The notes beneath the pieces are model-generated. The model was not told where the DNA came from. It made no database searches and worked only from the letters and a program-made list of their open reading frames with translations. Positions 37,101 to 49,100 of a DNA stretch of 64,000 nt are shown one piece after another. Origin of the DNA: Amyelois transitella (lineage: Eukaryota > Arthropoda > Insecta > Lepidoptera > Pyralidae). Position 1 is the first letter of the stretch, and the number at the start of each line of letters is the position of its first letter. A program made the position numbers and the translations under genes. The stretch spans positions 2,257,001 through 2,321,000 of the forward strand of contig NC_083516.1 of assembly GCF_032362555.1 (NCBI RefSeq). Reading direction: 5' to 3'.

Positions 37101-40100
37101 CTAAATAATACAACTCGTAACATCATCATCATCGATATGAGTACCAGGATATGTTGCTTATAACCCCAGTCTTTGGAAACTAATTAGTCTTGGTGCTAAA
37201 TCTAGTAGGTACTTAGTATTGGTACCAAATTTAAGTATATAACGCATTCATAGGTATGTAACACATATTAATAGTTCAATACATTTATTTAACCACACAA
37301 CTACACCACACAAAGCAAACAAATGAATTTGAATTTGAAAAGTTAATCAAATAAGGTTCACGATTCTGCTAGTAATCTAGACTAGGTATTATCAAGTCTG
37401 CAGTATGGCTATCGACGCAAATCGTGTCCAACCCGTCAAAAACCCGAAGTTATAAGAAGAACTATGTGTTCAGAAGTGGACTTTCTTCGAGTTAAATGTT
37501 GATGAATCGAACATTTTTCTTACTTCTTCAATATGACGTGTCCGACAAGTCACAGAACTAAATGCAATAAATCATATTATCTGATTTCGAAATCGAACCT
37601 TGGCCCTGAATAAAAGTTCGCTGACGACACTTTCGCGTGCGTTGTTCACACGATTGTGATCGCAGTTTCAAGGTCATAGGATACGCAACTACGTATTTAT
37701 GATTATTGTACCTATAATAAATATACAAATCATTCAGTCGATCAAAATGAAAATAGGAAATTAAAGCAACTGAATTCACAGACATCTTCCTAGACACTTT
37801 CGGGTAGCTAGTCTCAATCGGCTCATGTTTAATTGGGAGACGAATCAGCGATCATTATAAGCGATTCTACATGAACACATACATACTTATAGCCTGTACC
37901 GTGTAGTTCCCGGCACCAATAGAAAAAAGAGTAGGACTACTCCATTTCCATTTCCCACGGATGTCGTAAAAGGCGACTAAGGGATTGGCTTATAATCTTG
38001 GGATTCTTCTTTTAGGCGATGGGCTAGCAACCTGTCACTACTTAAATATCTCACTATCATTAAGCCAAACAGCTGATCGTGGCCTTTCAATCATTTCAAG
38101 ACTGTTGGCTCTGTCTACCCCGCAAGGGATATAGACGTGATGATATGTATGTATGTATACTTATAGTCACGTCTATATCCCTGCATATATATACTAGACG
38201 TGATATTTGTATGAATACAATATCTCATTTCACTGACCAGTATAAGAGCGGCTGTATGCAGACTGTCCACTGGGAAGTCGGGCAGTCTGACAGTTTGCAA
38301 CTCTGTGCTGATGAGCGCGTACGCAGCAGACAGCAGCTGCTCCAGTTTTGCAGGATCCGCTCGGGGGGCCTCCTCTTTCAGACTGTTCAGATGTTCCTGT
38401 GGACAATTTGTATCAACACAAAAACAAATAATAATTATTCCATTCCGTTGCCATGCCTATGGAAATCGTAAGTATAGTAAATTTCTTAATCTTCGTCAGG
38501 ACGGACCAAATTTGAAAATTTGACCAATTTACGATCATCTAGACTTTCCCCTGCTTACGTTTCTATCCACATAAGCTTTATTTTTAATAATAAACTTTCT
38601 ACATCCAATCCATTATTTAAACTACAGTTTTTACGAGTATTTTAACCAAAATATTTAAATACAAATGTAGACAATGTGCATTCGTCCACGATTTAGATTT
38701 AAGACCTACATTTGTAAATTGACATCCGGTGAAAATGCTACAGTGTAGTTTGTTTTGCCTCTACTTCTACTCATTGATATATAATTAGACTTAAACTATG
38801 TTGACGTCAATATGCAAACCTTGTATCCAATTTTGAAATATATCTAAGTATTTCTATTTAAAAGTGATTTAATTTTTCTTTCATACAAGTATAACGAAAA
38901 TATCTAGACATCAAAAGCAACCACGTCGACCTTGGAGGAATAAATTTGATATTATCCAACCATGTCAGTGAACTCTATAAAAAGTTGTCGTTATTTTGAT
39001 ACACTGTTTACCGCACTTTTATGACTGTTTTTATGAAACCTTCATGGTTTTGATTTCAATTACGAACACCCTGGCCATTGTATTGTGACATTTAAATTCA
39101 AAATAAGATTTACTGCTATCTCTTCTATCATCAGCTGTATCATGTACTAGCTGTGCCCGCGACTTCGTCCGTGTGGAATTGTTATTTTGGGCATCATTGA
39201 AGCCCTCAAGGATGAATAATTTACCCCCGTTTTTATTCACATTTTTCATTATTTCTTCGCTCCTAATAGTTGCAGCGTCATGTTATATAGCCTTCCTCGA
39301 TAAATGGTCTATTCAACACAAAAATAATTCTATAATTCGAACCAGTAGTTCCTGAGATTAGCGCGTTCAAACAAACAAACTCTTCAGCTTTACAATATTA
39401 GTATAGATATGTATCTAAGATTTTACTTAAAATAAATTAATTTACGTACTCGCTACACTCTTTACTTATATAATACATATATATAGATACTTATACATTT
39501 TTCTAAACAAAGAGAATATTTGTTAAACAACCTTGCTCACCACAAAAGTGTATACATTTATCATAGAGAATTAATTTCTCAACGTCTAATTGTGCATTGA
39601 CAATGAATGTTAGCACGCGATTTCACATTTATAAAAAACTGTATTTCAAAATGTTTTGTTGGTATTTTAATCATTCCACTTAGAATCAGGAAGTACAATT
39701 CATTTGAGACTATAATCTAGTAAAATGTAGTGTAGGCTATCAACCAATTTGAAGAATTTACAGGAGAGATAAAGCTTTAAGTCCGTCGTTTATTTGAATG
39801 GAAGAGATTGGATTAGCGATTAGTCCGCCTTTGTACCATCTCTATCTGTTTTTTGCTGTTTTGTATGTTTTACTCTTATGGTGCAATAAAGAGTTTTATA
39901 TTTCTTTCTAACTATCTTTTTTTTTTTTTGTAATGAATTTAAGAAAAAATAATATTCTACTTCACATATTTGCAAAATATCAGATGTTTTGTTTACAAGC
40001 AATTTTCTTTAAAAATACCAAGTATGGAATAGACTCTAGACGACAACAGCCTTCTAAAAATATGTTTTCCGGCGAAAAACAAACGAAAAACCAGCAAAGA

Positions 40101-43100
40101 ATAAAATTTATTTCCGAAAATCACGTCTAAAAACTTTCCAGTATTTTCAACCTTATCACTATCAAAATTAGAGTAAATATATGTAAGTTTTAGACGTGAT
40201 CGCATAGCACGCGATACACGATGAAGTGTCGTAAAAGTGTTCGTCGTAGAAATATACAGGTTGATAATTATTAACTACCAGAAAAATACAAAAAGTAATT
40301 CAGTATAAAAATATGTGTTGAAAAATTGCTCTAAACTAATAGCACAAATATGAGAAAATAACTACAGATCTCTGATGCGCTGTAAAAAGTATGCTTGTGA
40401 GACTATATTTAATCAAAAGCTAGAAATTGGAAAAATACCTTGCATAATTAAAAAAGATCGCGATCCAAAACACTGCCGAAAATAAAACTATACGCTGATG
40501 GCGTTAGGAAAAATACTATAATGAAAAACACTATTGATTGCAATATTTCAATATTGCTTTTCAAAACATTTTTTTTTAAACAAGAACAATTTTATCTAAC
40601 TTGAATTTCTCTTTAACACCCTATACGCGAAGTAAATTTGGAACCGTCGCGAGTTTTTAAAATGTTTGCCAAAAGAACAGCACGAACTTGGGTCGCGCAA
40701 TAAATGTGGCGTAACTTTTTTTCTAACTTTGATAAGTTCGACGATATTTTATTAAGTGAATAAAAAAACTTTCAGTTGTGTGTCTTTCAAACTTTTAATC
40801 CAATAACATATCGTAATAATAATGAACGTACAATGATTCTATTTTTTTTTTAATATTAATATTATTACATTGTAATTTAAGAAATTTAAATAAATAAACA
40901 AACGTAATATAAAATACATACACATTTCGTCTCCATAGGTACAAAATGGGTCAGGAAGTGCCAAAGTAAATACACGGTAAATTACAAAAAGAAACAGAGA
41001 GATGTATGGAATAGTTAAAAATATATTATAATATTTTTAACTATTCCATACATCTCTAGTATAAATTATTTTGTGATCCTGAATGTGATGTGATAAAAAC
41101 CTACATTCCAAAATCATTCTCAACCACATTTGTAAATAACAACGCTGCCCTGGTATAACTAAAATGCCGTTATCTGTCAAATCCTTGTTTTAAGTAAAAC
41201 ATCAAAAACCGCGGTAAAAATTTAAACTGATGCCATTCATCATTGAGAGCGCCTATTTATGACTTAAAGGTACCAAACAGTCGTATATACAGATCGAAAG
41301 AGATTTTTTTCTCTTATTTTACTGTTAAAAATGGTGTAAATCCTGATGTAAAATAACGGCATTTTAGTTATACCACGGCAGAACGAAAATACACACATTT
41401 TCTTGGCTAATGAATAAACAACAGAGTTTAGGTTCCCCTCGGTGGCATGTCTGAGGGCCATTAGTTCAGTCAGTGGCGCAAAAACAATTCCCAGCTATTT
41501 ACTTATTAGTGCCATTGACTAAGGATCTATGGACATAAGGGAAAAGATAATATTTTTAACAATTAGAATTAAGTTCTCACTGAATTCACTAAAATATGCA
41601 AGCAGCTGATATGCAAGGAAATCGATGTCAAAGATAGGTCAAAGTGGAGCTAAATCATAGAAGACGGATTCCAAAACTAACACAAAATTTGAGTGAGCGA
41701 TGGACAATAAGTTCTTAATAATGAACTAAATCATATAAGAGAAAATATAATATGGGAGTCCAAATGGACAGGTGTGAAATTGGCATTCAGTCAGGATCTA
41801 TCCAACTTTACCAAATCTCTTCACTGTTTATGTAAAAGCGTCGTTCATATATGCTGAAACTATGAGAAGTAGGTATAATAAGAGAATAAGGGACACAGGG
41901 GAGGTCATTTTAAAAACTTCATTTCTCATGTCACAGATATAACACAAACTGATTTTTAACATATAAATAGAGAAGAAAAACAAGGAAACTCGGGCAGAAA
42001 AAAGGAAAAATGAGAAAAATGAAAAAATAATCTAAATTATTTTAGATAATTGTATCCATATAGTAAAGGTCCATGATAATTCTCACAACAAGAGCTCTAA
42101 TACTAATGACTGGGTGAAAAGTTCTGAATAATTATAGAACTAAACTTGGTGTAAATGCTTTTGTAGCGTGTTGGCACCCCATTTAACATAATCGTGACGT
42201 TCAAACAATCTCCAATTAATACTTATTTACATACTTCATATTCTCACGTGAATATGTTATGCCACATTTGGCAAAATTTATTTTAACCGTGCATCGATAT
42301 CTGTTCATGTATAACTCGGGGCATCTTGTAACAGAACCACAGAGTTATTGATAGTACCTAATAGAAAGTTCGCACATACAATTTAAGTTCATAACGACTT
42401 ATACAAGAAGTCTAGTATTGTCAACTTATATACCAAATTTTCAATTTTGTTTCTATTTAAAATTTAACATCACCATACTTTCCGAAGTAGTATTATTATA
42501 TCCGTGCTTACTAATATTATGCAAAGCCGGAAACTTTAATGTATTTTGCAATTATTTTGTGCGATTTACATAATTTTGGCTTGAATCGAAACTGTTATTT
42601 TGCACGAAACTTATGTTAAGTTTAGAAGTACATACTTAGAAATAGATTTAGTGCAGTAATATACTGTACCTTGTTAGCGCATAAATCGGTAGTCCTTATA
42701 TTGACACAGATGAGAAGACAGACATGTTATATTTTAATTAGGCGAAAACTATGCAGTAAATTTGTCTGGCAAGAAAAACATGAAATAATGATCATTACAT
42801 TAAGTAGAAACTAAAAATCACCTCAAGACAATGACAAGAAATAAGACTAATACTTTACAATCCTGAACAATGGATCAAAGTGGACATAAAAGTGCATGAA
42901 GCTCTAAATATTTTTTATAATGGATTTAAATTGGACGTAGTGCTAAGCGACTAAGCACTTAAACTAAACTCAAGTCAACGCGGCACTATGCTAAGTTTTA
43001 CGACGTCAAATAAGTAGTTGCAGAAGTTGGACTAATAGAGTTCGATCCATATCTTTGTCGGTTATTTAGAATGAAAGGCAATCACAAATTCAGTACAAAC

Positions 43101-46100
43101 GGTTTTGGCGAAATTAGGTCAATATATATACACGGGTGTAACCTGATATAAGTACTTGGCAACCATATAATTAACGCCTAAACATAAAAAAAATATTTTA
43201 AATATCTTTAAAAAAATATTTTAAAATTGAGCTTTCTACTGAAAGTGTCAAATAAGTATGATTTTTCATAATAAAACGAATCAATAACTAAATTTGAGTT
43301 ATTTCCCAAATAATGTAATTTTGTTTTCAAAATGTGTGCTTCCATTCTGTTCGAGCAACAAATATTCTTTCGACACAGATAATATAAGTCAATGAAAAGA
43401 GAGTATTAAAAACTTTTAGGCTATCACTATTTCTATACTTCAATTCGAGTCTAGTGACTATTCATTGATTAACATGTAGTACTATTCATTGATTAACATG
43501 TAGTAGTAGTTCTATAATATATAGGGTTAATGTGTATTGTGTCGATCATACATACTTACACTACATATTATCACAGTCAACAGTCCTGAAATGACCGAAA
43601 GACCACGTTCAGCTGTATGGCAGCTGTATGGCTTTATAATGGAATTGAGATTCAAATAGTGACAGGAAGCTAGCCCATCGCACCATGAAGGAATGATGAT
43701 CCAAATATCAATTATATTCCAAAAAGGAAGTCAGAAGATTCTTTACAAATAAGATTTATAACATAACTGCGATATACCAATGTTTTAACATTTCAATTTT
43801 AAATTCCTCAACATCCGCTATCAACAGCACTGTATACGACCGGCCTTATTCGCATCGCGTGTGTACCGACCCTTATTCGACGACAAAACCTGCCGGCGAC
43901 CAAACCAGCCAACCAGTCACACGCTAGAATCAAATTCTTCACGACGTCTATCTACCTGTACTTGTCTTTATCAATCATTTAAAAAAAATTGACGAAGTAG
44001 TAACCCACCTTTACCACCCATTTAAAAAAAAGCTGATGCGTAGCAATCGTAGGCAGGTCTACAAGCGTGCTACGGCGTAGCTGTTCGGATTGATTGTATT
44101 TGATAAGGTGAGTTGTGATTGTAAGTTCAGGAATGTTCGAGTGAAAAAAATACAGCAGAAATATCGTTTTTAAGTGAACAAAAAAATAATAATGAAATGT
44201 TAACGTTACATTAAAACGAAAGATTCTATTTTTAAAATTTAACGAGTTTAAACAATTTTTATAAAGAATCCATGGAGAGAGAACTATAGCGGAGGCTCTT
44301 TATCTGAAATGTGCGGGATTGTTTATTCTATAAATTCTAGTTATACTGACATTTCATATGGCAATCTTAAGTAGCAAATAAAATAATAACGTTAACATCG
44401 GTTGATTAAAACTGTATAGTCTTCTTCTTCCCGGCTTTACTCCCAGTTGCATCTTCACCACTCTGAAGAGGAGCCCGGGGTTCGCCTTTGACCATGGATT
44501 CTGGATTGGATGAGTCAGATTTTTACCCAAAGCGACTCCCATCTGACCTCCACAACCTTTACAGGGCAACCTTACCCATATTGGTTCTATCATGGCTACA
44601 CATTCCAGTTGCCTAAATGTGCAGGTTTCCTCACGATGTTTTTTCTCACCGTAAGAGCATCGTTAAGTATTCAAACTAATGTACATAACTTTGAAAGATC
44701 TTGGATTCGAACCTGTGCCTTTTTGCGCCACACGCATTTAAACCGGGCACTTTACCGATTCGACCACCTAACCCTCGAATACACTTATAAATTACCGAAC
44801 TCTATAGTACTTAAATGTTAAAAAATTATTGAGAAAAATGATTTGTTTACAGACAACGATACAGCCTAATATTGTAACCGTAGAGATCCCGGGTACATTA
44901 ACAGCATTTTTAACAAAAAAAAAACAATCTATTACCCCGCACAACCCCTACAAAAAAGCCTCATAATATGAAATAACAAGTACATTAGTTCCGTCACTGG
45001 CTATTACGTTTTCTATTAATCATGGCGTGTTGAAAGCGGCCTCATCAAAGCAACAGGCCATAGCGATATAGACGAATATACCATAGATAAACTAAATATA
45101 TTTTATAATCAGGCATTTTACTTTTCGATTCGACATAAACCAGGGTGATGGTGATTAATTTGATTACTTTAATAAGATTGTGCCCGTTACTTCGGTCGGG
45201 TAAATTTCCAAAAAGAAAAGAAACTATATCCCTAACATAAAGGTCTAGTCTTTCTCTGTCCGAAATTTTATTGAAATCAGCCCAATTGTTTAAATGTCTT
45301 TATTATTAAGAATTAATTATTAATTCAGAAATACAAATAATCAAATCATATCATGACATTTTTATCATACTACAATAATTTCACGAGGTAATTAAAATAG
45401 TAGTTCTTCTATTATTCGTTAGTCTATGACTGGTCTTACAGTAGGGTGGGGGTAAATAGCTATTTCATCGTTAATTTACGACAGCTAGTTAACCCTACTA
45501 GTTTTTCTATGAAGCATTACAATGATTGAATTTTAGTACAAAATTATTTCTATCTATAAAATATAAATTTAGTTATTCTATTGCAAGCTATTGCAAGCAA
45601 GTGTTACTAGAATGAAATGGATTTTATATTGAGCTGAGATTTTTGAACGATTTTATAAAGCATTTTTTTCTTTAGTTCGCCAACTAGTTGTTGCAAATGT
45701 ATTTATATTTGATCAATATTTTAAAATGCAAATAAAAATTTTAAAAATTATAGAAAAGCAGTGTTTTATGTTATTGTTAATGCACAAATCTTAATATTAT
45801 TGTCTTATCACATACACCTATATTATATATTATTTAATTTAATCTTAAAATAAACAAGTCCCTAGTATTATCATCTGACGGGTCATGCTATTTCATTCTA
45901 TTCCATCAAAACGTACTATAGCCAAACATTTTCAAACCGAACCAAACAAGGCGTAGTACCGCAACCGCAAACGAGGTTACACGAAGCTTTTCCCATTCAT
46001 AACGAGAAGTTATCTTGATTCTGTCCTACGTGGTTTCAGGTCGAATAACAATACAAAAAAAAAAGACAAAGCGAGAGATGTCACGCACCGCACGCCCGCG

Positions 46101-49100
46101 CGGTTCTGCGTGCGTGTAACTCCGAACATGCCGGCGCTCTGGCAGTCTTCCCAGAGGCCTATGTACGTGAAGACGGTGTGGATCGACGGCTTCCGACACG
46201 CCGTACTCTCGCAAGATGACCCCTACATGCTGAAAGCGAAGAAACGACGCCCACACTCTTCAGCGAGCACCTTTTTGAGAACACCGAGATTCAATAACGA
46301 AAGTTCGAGAAATATCAACTTTGTGATCAGAAGCGACAAATCTAAGATACAGGTCCGACCTGATAGAACTCGTGGGTACAACATCGAGAGACTCAATCTG
46401 ACTGATGTAGAACCGGAGTCTGACGATGAATTGTTAGTGAAAGCGACTCCCCAACCGTTGAACGAATTCGACAGCTACCGTTCTGACAACATGAAGAATT
46501 TAAGGCTGAACAGAACGGCTAGAACTGAAGCGAAGCCTAGTACCGAACTATCCGACAGAGTGTTCCAGTGGTTAGATCTGGCGGGAAAAATTGATTTGTT
46601 GGCGCCGGAAAGCGGCGAGCGAATGAGCCAACCAAGACACAGCTGGCCGGAAATACAAAGGAGGAATAACATATTCAAATCGAGAACAACGATTGATGTT
46701 AGGAAGGAGACGGTCAAAATAGCGTCAGCAAATACGCGTGAGGGGGAGAAACCGCAGAATGTGAGTATCGATCGCCACGAAATTTACATGCCGACGTCCG
46801 CCAATACGATCGAGAGCTACGCGCGACAGTCACGAATGAAAAGCACGCCACGGGTCGAAAATGCCAAAACAAAAGATCTGAACAAAACAAAGGCTAAAGA
46901 ATTGAAAAACAACGTAATGCAAGCGCGGCAGAAAATGGCGACGGAACGGCACGCCGTGGAGAAACAATATGCCGATTTGTTAAGTAAGAAATTGATACCG
47001 GACGTGAGTAAGAATCCGAAGAGACAGGTGCATATATTCATGCCCGATGTGCCGAAGAAAACCTTAGTTGTGACGAGTAGAGCAGAAAGTTTGCTTTCTC
47101 AGAAAACTTTGACTAAATAAAATGTTTGGAACAACTTTTCCAATACTTTATAAAACTCTTTTTCGTGCTTATCAAGAAAGTTATCATGAATCCAATTAGA
47201 CCACAAAGCACAAATGGGCGTCGGCCTTTTACGGCAGTTTTTGCTCTGTGCTCTGATTCAGGTGGGTTCGTAGGTAAGTTCGCATGCAAATTATAACTCA
47301 ATAAAGTGAACGACATTGAGATTGTATTACTAGCTTGGAATTGTAACTTTTTTTAGTATAAAAACGAAAATAAATAATTACTTATATTGTCATAATATTA
47401 ATTTTACTTATATTATATAAGTTTAAATGACTACCTGGCCCACAAAGCGCATATGAAATAGATTTCTTTGAATTTTTTTATAGGAATGGTGGCGGGAAAG
47501 CGGAGATATCTTCAAGCGTTCTAAACCAATCTTCTTGAAATATATAATTAAGAGTCCAAAGAAGCACATACGGTACTTTTTAACCCGGTAAAACCTAAAC
47601 TTTCCGTAGGATTTACGAGAAACCTATACTTTTGTAGATGGCTCAAAATCCGCGTGTGTATCAGCTCAATGCGCACGAGCGAATCTGCGGGTAGAAGCTA
47701 GCATTACAATAAGGTCACTCACCCCGTAGCCGGCAGTGGCGACATCTCTCGCCTGGAAGCGGGACCGCAGCGGCGGGTCCAGCGGCTGCCCGCTGTACCG
47801 CGGCACGGGCAAGCCTAGCGCGATCACGCGGAAGTTCTCGTCGACGCGCACGAGACGCCATTTTGATATCTCTTCGGCTCCGTGTTCCTGTTTCAAATTT
47901 GTATTAATAGAGATGTCCATTTAGAAGAAAAATGTTTACACAGGACACTATATTTCGTCTGATTGTAAGAGTCAATCCAGGGAAAGGCTAATAAACTTGG
48001 GATTCTTCTTTCAAGCGATGGGCTAGTAACCTGTGCGATCTCAATTCCATCGTATGCCATTCTGCTAAACATAGAGTAGAATATTTTAGTTTTAAGAATA
48101 CTAACGTAAAAAAAAACGAGCACATCTGTATAGTCTTAAATGTGTTGCTTGTTTTTAACAAATTAATGATTCAAATGTTAGTAATCAAATTAATTCTGAA
48201 GTTTCATATTTTAGTGGAAAAAAAACAAACCAAAAATAATATGTAACTTCATCACACGGCATCATACATAGTTCTAATTTTGCTCACCTCAAGCAGCTTA
48301 TCGTATCTAGCAGCGGGAACCAAAAACCTCCCATCTTCCAGGTGCATCTCCCTATTTTCAAGGAGATTATTTAACACTGGCAACACATTGCGCTCTGCTT
48401 TCTCTATGCCCTCGATGACCAGCACTCGGCCTTTGACGGCGGCACGGACGGCGCTCTTAAACACACATACAGTTTTAAAAGAAGAAAGGCAAGGCATAAA
48501 TTAAACACGTTCAGAGTTTTAATATTTGGCATGTAGGTTCCATAAAATAAATATAAGTTCTTCTTTAGGAATATATCATAATTCCTATAATTTTAGACTA
48601 TGAATCATGACACTGCACTTCTTTATTTATACACGAAAACTTTGGTCTTAGGAGGTCTTAGGAGCCCACAGTAAGCATTAGACCATAGATCCTGGGTTGA
48701 GTGAGTCAGGTTATACATGAAGCAACTGCCATCTGATCTATGCAACCTTTGCAGGGGAACCTAACCTGTATTGGAGTGATAATAGTTACACATCCAGTTG
48801 CCTGAATGTGCAGGTTTCCTCACACTGTTTCCCCTCGCCGTAAGAGCATTGGTTAGTATTGAAACTAATGTATATAAGTTCGAAAATTGTTATTGTACAT
48901 AGCTGGGGTGGAATGTGAACCAGTGCCTTTTATGTGCATCGCGCATTTTAAGGGACCTCTTACCGATTCGGAAGTGATATGTATGTATGTAACCCAACAT
49001 TAAAGTTTGGGTAACTTAATTTGCTGTTGACTGTACCTGATCAAAATATTTGGCGGTTGAGCTCTGAATCTCCCTTCTCTGCTTCAAGTCAGCCTCAGTA

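Noticed and set aside
40440..40720. Possible promoter or small gene
   Set aside because: No consistent frame or motif could be supported.
44510..44821. 103-codon plus-strand frame
   Set aside because: It lies wholly within the family 2 SINE on the opposite strand.
46110..46127. Upstream start of the nested gene
   Set aside because: The codon at 46110 is GTG; the first ATG is at 46128.
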